Assembly: GCA_018136815.1 (NCBI GenBank) | Contig: CM030934.1 | Span: 2,058,137-2,122,136 of the forward strand | Source: Isochrysis galbana | Lineage: Eukaryota; Haptophyta; Isochrysidales; Isochrysidaceae | Direction of reading: 5' to 3' | DNA length: 64,000 bases | Shown here: positions 32,331 through 42,740 of the stretch, one piece after another | Numbering within the stretch: position 1 is the first letter of the stretch | Layout of the letters: the number at the start of each line of letters is the position of its first letter | Notes under the pieces: model-generated | Databases searched by the model: none | What the model saw: only the letters and a program-made list of their open reading frames with translations | Told to the model about the DNA's origin: nothing | Translations under genes and position numbers: made by a program

Positions 32331-32579
32331 ATTGAATAGCTCCCCCTTGGTATTGATTGAGCAGGCCCCCCCTTGGAGGCGTGCCTCATGGGCGAGTGGC
32401 CCGCCTCTCCGCCCCTCTCCGCCCCTCTCCCCCCTCCCCCCCCCCTCTCTGCCTGCTCCCAAGCGCCCTCTCCCGTCCCCCCACGCGCTGAGCAGCCCTA
32501 TCTTCATGCGCCTCAGATCGCTCGTCCCACGCTCGCGCCGGGCTGCGTCGCAGGATGGGCATCCACATCGACGTGGACC

Positions 32580-32840
32580 ATCGATCGTGCACGCGAGCGC
32601 GAGCGTGCAGACGCAGCGAGGGCAATGCAGGAGCAGCCAAGGGCTGGCGAGGACGAGCGCGAGAGCGGCAATAGCGACACCAACGACAACAACGATCTGA
32701 ACGACCGCAAAGATCCTCCTCTCCTTGTTCAAGTTGGCTCGAACGTCAAGCACATGGAGCTCGGTGAGGGCACCGTCACTGCACTGGGCCATGGCACGCT
32801 CCATGGCATGTCCATGGTCCTGAGAAGGTGCAGATGGAGT
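32580..32840 (+). CDS. Unrecognised acidic ORF fragment near an assembly gap
   Basis: One frame reads AMQEQPRAGEDERESGNSDT, then VGSNVKHMELGEGTVTALG, up to a donor-like AG|GTGCAG at about 32828. After that a different frame (EKVQMEYILNEERERRRKW) runs into the gap at 32901. The GxxVxHxxLGxGTVT pattern looks like a small beta-barrel (Tudor/KOW-like) start, but I cannot name it. It may be the remains of a host gene disrupted next to the retroelement, or an exon pair. Confidence 0.25.
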
Positions 32841-32900
32841 ACATCTTGAACGAGGAGAGGGAGAGGAGAAGAAAGTGGGTCTTCATTCACGCCTTGAGCG

Positions 32901-33000
32901 NNNNNNNNNNNNNNNNNNNNNNNNNNNNNNNNNNNNNNNNNNNNNNNNNNNNNNNNNNNNNNNNNNNNNNNNNNNNNNNNNNNNNNNNNNNNNNNNNNNN
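32901..33000. other. Assembly gap (100 N)
   Basis: One hundred N bases cut off the 5' part of the retroelement ORF1 that follows. The true gap length is unknown. Confidence 0.98.
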
Positions 33001-33306
33001 AAGGCGAAAGCGGAACAACGCAAAAAGCAGCGTGAAGCCAGTAACGCCATGGATTACCGGGCCATGATGGGACTCGGGGCGGCGGCACCATGCCGCCGCT
33101 TCATGGCAGGCGAATGCAAAAACAACCGCCTGAAAGGGCGGCAAATCGTTCAATGCTCATCTAGTCACGACATCCCTGGATGTTGGACGAAGGATCCCAA
33201 GACGGGCAAGCAAACTTGTATGGTAAAGTGCAATCTCAAACCCAACAAAGCATATCCCGGATACTGTGTAAACGGTGTCAGCTGTTTGTACCGCCACGGT
33301 GAATAG
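33001..33306 (+). pseudogene. Non-LTR retroelement ORF1, 3' part with CCCH-type zinc fingers
   Basis: The reading frame leaves the gap as KAKAEQRKKQREASNAMDYR and contains Cys/His clusters: CRRFMAGECKNN...CSSSH, then CMVKCNLKPNK...YCVNGVSCLYRHGE, ending at 33306. A diverged copy of the same domain is encoded on the minus strand at about 34700-34900 (CSRFLQGLC...CLNGPACLFLHPE). It is likely an RNA-binding ORF1 protein. The stop is overlapped by the endonuclease frame. Confidence 0.65.
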
Positions 33307-34000
33307 TAGCGAAATCAAGATTGCCACATACAATTTGAATGGAGCTAAACACAAGTTAGCATCTACACTAGCGCAAGCGAAACTAGGAGGAATACACATT
33401 CTTTTTCTACAAGAAATCCATCACTACGGTGACGGCTGGCACCTGAGGGCGCCAAGGGTTGCCCGCTCCCTAGGATGGGAGTGGCACCACTCTCCCGCGT
33501 CTAGGGGGGACCCGGACGGCGGAGTGGCGATAGCCATTAGAACGGATCGGAAGGACATAGTAGTTGTTTCTGAGGTTGTGGTCATACCGGGTAGGCTCAT
33601 TCTAATAAAATCTACAATAGGATCGGAGTCAGCGACTTTAGCCTCAGTATACTTAAGTGCGCAGCCCAGCAAGAGAAAAGAGGAGATTAAACTAATACAC
33701 GCTTCCGCGGAAATAAACCCACGGACCATACTAGCAGGAGATTACAACTGCGTCGAGAATGTTCACAGGGACACTAAGACGACCCGGGGAGCTGGGGCAT
33801 ACACTAACATCGGGGGTAGGTCCTTAGCCAGAGCGCTGGCCGCACACGGAGTCATGGACGTTCAACTTATCGTCAACCCGCGTCTGTCAGAGGTTTACAC
33901 GAGATGCGGCCACCAAACGTACACCCGAATCGGCAAGAGTGGGGAGGCTCCGAGTCGGAAGAGTCCTCCCCGGGACCGCACCGTGAGCCGATCTACATGA
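33275..34000 (+). pseudogene. Non-LTR retroelement endonuclease (EEP fold), truncated
   Basis: This frame holds an apurinic-like endonuclease of L1-type elements: IATYNLNGAK (Asn), ILFLQEIHHY (Glu), GGVAIAIRTD and ILAGDYNCVENV (DxN). It overlaps the end of ORF1 and has no ATG before the domain, so ORF2 may be made by frameshifting or re-initiation. The C-terminal SDH motif and the reverse transcriptase are absent; similarity fades after GKSGEAPSRK, though a parallel frame reads on for about 60 residues. The copy ends near 34198 in an A-run plus CCTTTTAATATTCTCGCC. Confidence 0.75.
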
Positions 34001-34162
34001 TCGAGGCGCATGGACGTGGGGAGAAAGAAGGCGTCGACCACGCACATCCTCTGCGCGATGTGCGACTGGAAGGACCCCGAGGTGAAGGAGCCGTTGGCCG
34101 AGGCGGGAAAGGAGGGCACTGAGGTGGAATGTGTCGCGAAGTGGCTGAGGGGAGTCCCCCAT

Positions 34163-34198
34163 AAAAAAAACCTTTTAATATTCTCGCCTCGCGCGCGG
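34163..34198 (+). repeat. Element-end motif A(n)-CCTTTTAATATTCTCGCCTCGCGCGC
   Basis: An A-run followed by CCTTTTAATATTCTCGCC and alternating CG closes the endonuclease-bearing element. Close variants occur at 47563-47594, 47641-47677 and 54781-54812, and as a reverse complement at 62823-62858. It behaves like a conserved terminus. Confidence 0.55.
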
Positions 34199-34548
34199 CA
34201 CTGAGATCCATTTTCGTAGCCACGCTCCTTCCCTCCTCACTCCCCACTACCCGCCTTGCGGCTCCTCCCCTTGTGCTCTACTTAGGGGCTCAGGTTGTTG
34301 GGGGGAGTTGGGTTGGATCGGGTGCACTTGTCCCCAGCGAATGTTCTCGCCTTTCTCCTGTGTCACTGGGTGGCCTGTTTATTTTTCGTGTCGTTCGGGC
34401 GTCTTGTCGTCCTTGAAGCTCTTTGTGTTGCGCGGTGTTTTATTTAGCGCCTTCAAGTTGGGCTCGGGGCGGGTTGTAGGTGCGTCTCAGGCTAGCCGCT
34501 CTGCTATGCCAAGCGCTTCCGCCACTTGGCTTAGGGTGTCGCTCATTT

Positions 34549-36347
34549 TTAATCTACCCTTTCGGTCCTCCGTGAATATTGGTGTACTAAGTTCCCGCGG
34601 GGTTTTGATCTTGGGTTTTCTTCCCTGGGCGGCCTTACCGGTTCTCGCCGAGTTGTAGAGGCTCGGCGGAGCGCGGCCTGTAGCCCGTTAGCGATGGCGT
34701 ATATGGCTAGCGCGTACTCTGGGTGGAGGAAGAGGCAGGCCGGGCCGTTCAAGCAGACTCCTGGGATCTTCTTGTGTGGATGGAGGCGGCAGCGAATGGT
34801 GCACTTGTTGTCGATCCACGCCCCGGGGGCTTCGTGCGATAGGTTACAGCGGACGCCCCGCTTGTTCCTCAGGCATAGGCCTTGAAGGAATCGCGAGCAT
34901 TGCTTAGGTGGGCCCTTACCGAGTGCCTCGTGCGCCGTCTTTGGGCGTGGGTTCAGCTTGTAGGCTTCGTTGCGCTCGCGGCGTTTCGCCGCTTCTTGAT
35001 CACAAACGCAGAAGCGGTGTGTCGCTGGGAGGCCGTGTGCCGCTTCAAGTCTCCATCCTTTACAGCCGCGAAGATTGCCGTGGATCATCAATTTGTGTTG
35101 AGATTGGATGGAGTCTGGCATGCGCAGCTCCTTGCACGCGCGCACTCCGTAGTTTACGGGGATTGTCGTGTTGCCTATATATATTAAGGAGAAGTTTGCG
35201 CGGGAAGCTTCCGTCCATGAAGGATCCTTGGCCCGCCGAGACATAAAGGTGCCAGCGGGTGGAGTAGGCCGCCTTGGACTCAAATGTGCCCGAGCCACCC
35301 TCCAGTTTCATACGCTCTCGGTTGCCCTTAAGAAAGGTAAGGCCTACTTTTTCGACCGCCTTGATGAGGTTGCTCAGTGTGATTTGTTTTGCTTGCGCCA
35401 AGCCGTCGGCTTCGACGACCAAGTGGGCCGCTACGTCTTGCAGAGCGTTGTATAGAGATTTGCGCGAGGATGAGCCTCGTTTGTTGAGCTTTTCCTCTAT
35501 CGAGTCGACCTTGATGCGAACTTTAATGTCTGTCTGAAGCACGCGGAGGGTGGTAAGTAAGTTCGCCATATCGCTCTTGGAATTGCTGCGCACAGTCTTC
35601 GTTGACTGCTATGTGCCATGGGCCTTGAATCGACCGGGCCCAGAAGTCCGGTTCAGGATCGTCTCCTTCGAGCTCTAAGAGGAGCTCGACGATGGCGGCG
35701 TACACCGACGCGTCTTGGAATGTGTAGTCGCCCTCCTGATGGAAGGAGAGTTCGTAGTTTGCATCTATGTCCAAGCTTTCTTGTTCCTCTTCTGATTGGG
35801 GTTCCTGTGTGGGGCATGGCGCGTCGGGTGTAAGTGTGTAGTTCGTCGGCTTGCGGATGTGTGGTGCGTTGGCGTGCGCGTGCTCTCGACCGTCCCCTAG
35901 GGGGGTCTCGTGTGTGCTGTTGTGCTGTTGTTGGGCTGGAGGTGTTGCTGTGGCTTGTTGTGGTGCGTATCTGTTGTAGTGTGTAGTGTGAGGTTTGTGC
36001 CCATAGGGGCCACCCGGTCTCGGGCCGCGCCGCCCGGCGGCGCGGCCGTCACCAGGGTGAGTGAGGCCTCTGCCATGAGGCATGCCCAATGGATCTCTCT
36101 TGATTCGTGTCTGGTGTGTGCTGGTTGTGACCTGCAGCCTGTGGTCCTCCATGGGGGGGGGCCAGCATGGCTGCTGGAGGTGGTGTGGCCGGGGCCACGG
36201 GCCGTGTGGCGCGACAAGGATCGCGCTCACCTGCTCGGCCTCCGCGGGAGGACGCGGTCGCTTCGCCTGCGACTGCTCCATGGGCACTGGAAGGGCGCCC
36301 GCGGCGGGGTGCCCGAAGGAGAGAGGGGGCGCGTCGGCGCGCTCCAT
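34549..36347 (-). pseudogene. Non-LTR retroelement ORF1, nearly full length but frameshifted
   Basis: On the minus strand the ORF opens with ATGGAGCGCGCC at 36347 (MERADAPPLS). A Pro/His/Gln-rich part leads to an acidic segment (SEEEQESLDIDANYELSF) ending near 35560. Coding then shifts frame to a Lys-rich helical part (DIKVRIKVDSIEEKLNKR) and shifts again near 35230 to the C-terminal zinc-finger part (CSRFLQGLC...CRLHPHKKIPG...CLFLHPE), which stops at 34549. Two frameshifts mean decay. It lies tail-to-tail with the plus-strand copy at 33001-34198. A short MSDTLSQVAEALG frame after it may be what is left of ORF2. Confidence 0.6.
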
Positions 36348-36370
36348 GGCAACCAAGTATAAACTTAGTT
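36348..36370 (-). repeat. Conserved 23-bp start of a retroelement, near-palindromic
   Basis: On the minus strand AACTAAGTTTATACTTGGTTGCC stands directly before the ORF1 start codon. The identical 23 bases occur on the plus strand at 62107-62129, and a relative at 28253-28275. AAGTTTATACTT inside it is nearly self-complementary. Confidence 0.6.
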
Positions 36371-36764
36371 CCAACAATTGGACCCATAGGCATTTGCATC
36401 TAGGGACACATTTTTGGGGGTGGTGAAGGTAGGTGTAGAAAATGGCAATGGGGGGGGGGGGGTAAAAAAAAAGAACCTCAAGTTGCACCCTTTTAACAAT
36501 AGTTTTTGAGCGCTAGGCCCAAAGTAGTGCGCACATGGAACGACCCCCCAAAACAGATGGAAAAGGAGCGAGGGAGGGAGCGGGAAGGGGAGTGTGGTAG
36601 GGGCTAGGGCGATGACAGCGGTGATCCGGTGAAGGGACTTTCTCTTGTAGCTTAGCGGACGCCTTCAAGAATCTTGAGACCTCGCGAAATCCCCGTAGTA
36701 GAACACAAACAGGCATACATACATGGAGCTTCGAGTATCTTCGCCGCCTGCCATGAACGCCCCA

Positions 36765-39700
36765 CTAGACACCAATGCGCACAATCTTGTTCCTGCCCTT
36801 GGACTCAATAACGCACTTCATGCCCTGACGCCGCTCGTAGGTATCGAGCCACTCGAGCAGGTTGGTCGAGACAGTATTCTTCGCCTTGACCGTGCAGTCG
36901 GGCGCCACCGCCTCCATGTCGACCTCGATCTTGCGCGCAAGCGCCTCGCCAGCCTCCCTGGCTTCACGCCAGCGCCCCAGCAGTGCCTGCCAGTCAAACC
37001 ACGCAGCGTGTTGGACCTCCTTATTGTCAACATGAAAATCCTTGCGCTGCAGCCGTACGACGAACGCTGAGAAGTTGTCGTTGTTACGGTCGTCGCGCGC
37101 CCCACCCTGCTGGTAGCCTCCGAGGTAGACAGGCGCGAACTCGGGGTCTAGATCGACGCCCACCTCCTCCATCGCCTCGCGCGCCAGTGCGTCCACCTTC
37201 ATCTCTCCCGCGTTGACGGCGCCGCCGGGCGTAGACCAGCTACCGCGCTCATGGACGAGCAGCACGTGCTTTTCGTCGGGCGACAGTAGAACGCCAGTCG
37301 CACCCTCGATCGAGGTGGCGTATTCAGGCACCATGTCCGCAAAGTCCTTCCGATCAGTCGGCCAACAGTAGTAGACGAACTCGGCTGGCTCGAGCGAACC
37401 GTCTGTCTCGGGCTTCATCGCCTTGGCACGGTCGGCGATCTCGTCAACTGTCTGCACGTGGCCCGCCCGACGGTAGTGGTGGAATTTGAAACCGTTGCGC
37501 TTGAGCCACGTGAAGTCGATGGACTGGAGTGTGAGCTCCGTGATGCCCAGCCAGATGGCCTGCGGTATTTTACCCTGGTCGGCCACGTCCCTTTGCTGCC
37601 GGATGGCACGGTTAGCGCACGCCTTGAGGGTCTGCCACAACGCGCTCCATGGCACCTTGTCCACGCAACCTGCGCGCAGCCAGATGGCGTTGAAAGGGCC
37701 ACGCTGGACGACAATACCGTTGATGATTGCGAGGTCGCCGGCCGCCGTCCTCTTGGCCTCGAGCTCTAACTTCGAGGGGCGCGGCGGCACGATTTGGCCT
37801 TTGTGGAACTCCTTGAATTTCTCCAGCGATCGGAGTGCCTCGTCCAGGTCCGCACTTATGTCGACTGTCGCTCCGTGCCTCGTCGTGTTCGCGAGGGCGA
37901 CAGCGGCCTCCGCTCGCTGTGCCTCGTCTGAAACCTCCATCGAGAGCTCCTCGTCCGGCTCCTTGTGGAGGAGCGCGATGACCTTGTCGAAGCGGCTCTC
38001 ACCCTCCGGGGCGCGTGCCGAGCTTTCGCTATCCATCTCGCGGCGAGCCTTCTCGGCGCGCGCTATCGCCTCATCCTTGCGCTCCTTCGCGCCGTTGTTG
38101 AGCAGCATCCGCACTATGGGCTCGTGCCCGGCGCCGGCGGCGATCATGAGCGCGTTCTCTTTCGCGCTGGCTGGCCCATCGAAGTCGGCCTTGGCGTTCA
38201 CCAGCAGCCGCGCAGTCGACTCGTGGCCATATTTGCACGCGGCCATCAGGGGCGTCTCGCCGTGCAAGTTCGGCTTGTTAACGAGGTCGGCGCCCATATT
38301 CTTATTCGTGAGAAGGGTGCGTAGGCTCTGAGCCTGGCCGGCTTTCGCCGCGATGAAGACTGCTGTCTCGCCCACATCGTTGGTCTCGTCCACCTTGGCC
38401 CCTTTGTCTATGAGAATGACGGCACACTCCGACGCGTCGGCGCCGACTGCGGCCATCAGCGGCGTCACGCCGCGCATGTCGACGTGGTTCATGAGGGGGG
38501 GGTGCTTGACCAGGAGCTCCAGGGTGATCCGGGCGTATCCGGCGCCGCACGCGCGGTGGATGGATGACCAGCAAGGCTCCTTCGTTTCCGCGGAGATGTC
38601 GCACCCCTTCTCTAGGAGCAGTTTGACCACATCGAGATGGCCGAAGCGCGCCGCGAGCATGATGGGCGTGTCGCCAACGGCGTTCCTGTCGTTGATCGCG
38701 GCGTGGCGCTGGAGGAGCAACTCGACAACGTGAACGTGCCCATGCATACATGCCAGATGGAGAAGCGATCTCCCGTCGTTCTCTACAGGCTCCTGGGTTT
38801 CCTTGTGCGGTATCTTTTTGGTGAGGCGCACATCCATGTCGGCGCCCCTGTCTGCGAGCAGCTTCACCACCTCAAGGTTTCCCGCCTGTACTGCGAGGGC
38901 GAGCGCGCTTTTGCCCTTCTTCTTGTCTTTCAGCTGCAAACTCATTTTCTCCACGTCGTGCTCTAGCAGCGCCTTTACTACCGCGACATGCTCGGGCCGC
39001 CCCTCTTCAGCCGCCATCATGAGGGCAGAGCAACCGGATTTGGACTGGTGGCTCACATCCGCGCGGGCTTCGAGAAGCTTTCGCACCTCATCAAGCCTGC
39101 CCTCACGGCTGGCGAGCATCAGCAGGGTGACGTCGTTTTCACCTTGATCGCGAGGCAGCGTCCCATCGAGAGTCTGCTCGCCGACGTCCTGGTCAGATTC
39201 GTACGGGCTGAAGACGCGCAGCACGTCGATGTGCCGCATGTGGTTTGCCACGTCATAGGCGTTCTCGCGTGACATGTTGCGCACGTGCTCGCACGCACCG
39301 CTCCGGTGGAGCAGCTTACACACGGGCGCATGGCCGTTCTTTGCGGCGAGGATCAGCGCAGTGTCGGCGTGCATGTCGCACTGGAAGAGGAGCGAGCGGT
39401 TCTTCTCGAGCAGCGCCGCGACGAGATCCGTCACGCCCATGGCGGAGGCTTGACGCAAGAGCGCCGCGGGGCCGCCGGTGCCGGGTGCGAGCACGAGATC
39501 CTCGACGAGCGATTGCTCCTTCCAGCTGACGACGTCGTAGCCGTCTCTCTTCTGGCCCTTGAACGGGAAGTCCGTACCTTCAACCTGCTCCGCACCATGA
39601 CGCCTCTTGCGCACGCGCGCATTCTCCCAGATGCCCCCTTGGTAGACGAGCACGGGCTCATTGATCGCAAACGGGTCGCCCTGCTGCATTTTCTCGTGCA

Positions 39701-41801
39701 CAAACGTCGCGACTTTGGCGACAAGGTCGTGGCCTTTGTCGGGTATTGTGTTCGACACGCACATGACCAAGTGAGCGAGCGTCCCGGGCCATGGCGCCTG
39801 AAGGCCATCGTCAATGAGCGCCTTCGCGATCCGCTCCTCAAGGCTCGTCATGTTGGCGACGTCGTCGCTATCACCGCCCTGCCACAGCTTGAGGAGCTCG
39901 ACCGATTCATCGTGCTTTCCAACGCGCGCGCAGAGCAGGGCGGTGCGGTATAACTTGCGTTGCCGATCCTCGGCTGGCTCGGAGTCGCGCCCTTCCCAGA
40001 CCGCTGACTGGACGAGAGCCTTGAATATGCTGTCCTGTGAGTCGAGCGCTTTGTTTGTCGAGTCGCGGTACTTGTTCGCCACGTTGAAGTCGATCGGGTC
40101 AGCGTGCGACGCCTTGAGCCGGAGCTGCTGGAGCGGCGCCAGGACGTGTGCGGGCACACCGGCGAAGCGCAAGTTGTCCTGCAACAGGTCGATCAGTTGG
40201 AGGTGCGACCGCTGCATCTTAGAGATGACCTGCTCAATTGTGAGTGCTTGCAGGTTGACCGAGAGGCGGATGTCGACGACGCACAGCTTTCCGTCAACGT
40301 GCAGCCGGCGCACCTCGAGGGCGGAGAGGGGCGCGAAGAGGATTTCGCGCTCGTGCGGGTACTGCGAGAGCCACGAGAGGTCGGCACCGCGATCGATCAT
40401 GCCCATTTGCATCTCGAGAAGGATGGCGCTCTTCTCGGTGCCTGCCCCGGCATAGTGCATCGCGACGCGCCGGTCAAGCGTCGCCGACATGAAGCCAAAC
40501 TCGACGCCGCCCTTAACGTTGTACTTGTCGGGCACGCGCATCTTCTCAGGAAGGAAGCGGTCGCTGACGCCACGGTACACCTTGGCCGCCGTCGTCAGCT
40601 TGCTCAACTTGATGCACGCCGAGTTGATAACGTGCAGCGTTGTGGTGTACACATTGCCACGCGTCGCGGCGCGTGTGTCGCACGCGAGTGCGTTTTCGAT
40701 GTCAGCCTCGGAGATGAGCTGGCCCTCGCGCTCGACGCGAAGCCTACCGATGGCGCGCAACACGCCGTTGTACTTCTCGAACATCGGCCCCGTGTACATT
40801 CGCGCGCCGATGAACTCGTCCCAGTTCATCGGCTTCTCGTTTGCGTCACTTAGCAGCCCATTTTTGATGTTGAAGCTCGCCTCAAAGTGGCTCAGCAGGT
40901 ACGTCTTGCGCGGGCCGGGCTTGCGTGTGCCAGTGGCAGGCATTGGCGCCGATGGGTCATCGCTGTCGTACGGCTTTGGCGGCCGCTTCTCCTTGGGCCA
41001 CTGCGGCTCTCGCCCTGGTGATGCCAGCGTGACGAGCCGCTCTGCGGTCGGCTCGACCACAAAGTACCACTCAAAATGCGGCGTCGTCTCGGTCACGTAG
41101 TTGCTGGCGACGAAACTTTGATCCGAGTCCTTCGAATTGCAATGTTCGTGCACCATCGCCTCGCGCACATTCGGGTTGGGCGGTCCGATGAAGTCGTCAA
41201 GACCGTTGAAGAACATTGAGCGGCCGCCGAGTGAGAGCTCCCGCAGTGCAACGTCATTCTGGCCCACCATAAACTTGCTGTTTGGGAGGGGCGCGCTGTC
41301 GGAATTGGCGGCGTCTTCACGGCCAAGGGCGCGTGCACCTTCGAATATTAGCTTGGCTATCAGCTCAAACAGCCCGAGCGTGTGAAGGATGCCGTGCATT
41401 TCTCTCCAGTCCGCGAGGTCTCCAAGCGCCTTTGCGAAGTGGACCTCTGCAGCCGCATGGCCCTGCATCTGCCTGAGCGGCCGGAGTAGCGCGTCGGCAA
41501 GGACAGCGGTGATGTTGAGGGAGTCGAGCCAAGCGTTGAGTGTCCAGGAGGCGCCGACAGACGCGGTAGAAGCCCCTGTACCTTGCTGTGCCTCGGGAGA
41601 GAAGGAGGAGAGAGTGGAAGCGACAACTCCATTGAGGGCCAGCTGAGCGTCTGGAGGGCTGATGCGCTGGATCTGGAGGAGGCTGGCGATTGAAGAGAGT
41701 GGGTCCGGTGCACGCTGCTTGATTGTGCTCGTGACGGCCTCCTGCAGAGCGCTCTCGATGAGTTGCTGGTGCTCTGAGAGGTAGTCGCGCAGATCCGACA
41801 T
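36765..41801 (-). CDS. ADP-ribosyltransferase-ankyrin-Nudix fusion protein (1,678 aa, single exon)
   Basis: I start at the ATG at 41801. The frame is open for another 325 codons upstream, but those only translate the GA microsatellite. Residues 1-40 (YLSEHQQLIESALQEAV...RAPDPLSSIASLL) resemble a DPY-30/RIIa-type dimerisation helix pair. Residues about 330-520 form an arginine-type (R-S-E) ADP-ribosyltransferase: Arg410 in VYRGVSD, Ser439 in FGFMSAT, and Glu484/Glu486 in PHEREILFAPL. Residues about 780-1240 are ankyrin repeats (TPLMAACKYGHEST, TPIMLAARFGHLDV and others). Residues about 1350-1620 are a NUDT6-like pre-Nudix plus Nudix domain with the box GGAVNAGE...REAMEEVG (1541-1548). The protein could attach ADP-ribose to ankyrin-bound partners and also hydrolyse NAD-derived or ADP-ribose substrates; that coupling is inference. 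All catalytic motifs look intact. Confidence 0.9.
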   Translation of the reverse strand: MSDLRDYLSEHQQLIESALQEAVTSTIKQRAPDPLSSIASLLQIQRISPPDAQLALNGVVASTLSSFSPEAQQGTGASTASVGASWTLNAWLDSLNITAVLADALLRPLRQMQGHAAAEVHFAKALGDLADWREMHGILHTLGLFELIAKLIFEGARALGREDAANSDSAPLPNSKFMVGQNDVALRELSLGGRSMFFNGLDDFIGPPNPNVREAMVHEHCNSKDSDQSFVASNYVTETTPHFEWYFVVEPTAERLVTLASPGREPQWPKEKRPPKPYDSDDPSAPMPATGTRKPGPRKTYLLSHFEASFNIKNGLLSDANEKPMNWDEFIGARMYTGPMFEKYNGVLRAIGRLRVEREGQLISEADIENALACDTRAATRGNVYTTTLHVINSACIKLSKLTTAAKVYRGVSDRFLPEKMRVPDKYNVKGGVEFGFMSATLDRRVAMHYAGAGTEKSAILLEMQMGMIDRGADLSWLSQYPHEREILFAPLSALEVRRLHVDGKLCVVDIRLSVNLQALTIEQVISKMQRSHLQLIDLLQDNLRFAGVPAHVLAPLQQLRLKASHADPIDFNVANKYRDSTNKALDSQDSIFKALVQSAVWEGRDSEPAEDRQRKLYRTALLCARVGKHDESVELLKLWQGGDSDDVANMTSLEERIAKALIDDGLQAPWPGTLAHLVMCVSNTIPDKGHDLVAKVATFVHEKMQQGDPFAINEPVLVYQGGIWENARVRKRRHGAEQVEGTDFPFKGQKRDGYDVVSWKEQSLVEDLVLAPGTGGPAALLRQASAMGVTDLVAALLEKNRSLLFQCDMHADTALILAAKNGHAPVCKLLHRSGACEHVRNMSRENAYDVANHMRHIDVLRVFSPYESDQDVGEQTLDGTLPRDQGENDVTLLMLASREGRLDEVRKLLEARADVSHQSKSGCSALMMAAEEGRPEHVAVVKALLEHDVEKMSLQLKDKKKGKSALALAVQAGNLEVVKLLADRGADMDVRLTKKIPHKETQEPVENDGRSLLHLACMHGHVHVVELLLQRHAAINDRNAVGDTPIMLAARFGHLDVVKLLLEKGCDISAETKEPCWSSIHRACGAGYARITLELLVKHPPLMNHVDMRGVTPLMAAVGADASECAVILIDKGAKVDETNDVGETAVFIAAKAGQAQSLRTLLTNKNMGADLVNKPNLHGETPLMAACKYGHESTARLLVNAKADFDGPASAKENALMIAAGAGHEPIVRMLLNNGAKERKDEAIARAEKARREMDSESSARAPEGESRFDKVIALLHKEPDEELSMEVSDEAQRAEAAVALANTTRHGATVDISADLDEALRSLEKFKEFHKGQIVPPRPSKLELEAKRTAAGDLAIINGIVVQRGPFNAIWLRAGCVDKVPWSALWQTLKACANRAIRQQRDVADQGKIPQAIWLGITELTLQSIDFTWLKRNGFKFHHYRRAGHVQTVDEIADRAKAMKPETDGSLEPAEFVYYCWPTDRKDFADMVPEYATSIEGATGVLLSPDEKHVLLVHERGSWSTPGGAVNAGEMKVDALAREAMEEVGVDLDPEFAPVYLGGYQQGGARDDRNNDNFSAFVVRLQRKDFHVDNKEVQHAAWFDWQALLGRWREAREAGEALARKIEVDMEAVAPDCTVKAKNTVSTNLLEWLDTYERRQGMKCVIESKGRNKIVRIGV

Positions 41802-41809
41802 AGCTGGTA

Positions 41810-42739
<930 letters not shown>

Positions 42740-42740
<1 letters not shown>

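Noticed and set aside
39285..40853. Plus-strand frames of over 200 residues opposite the ART-Nudix gene
   Set aside because: Antisense shadows caused by high GC; the minus frame carries ankyrin and ART motifs throughout.
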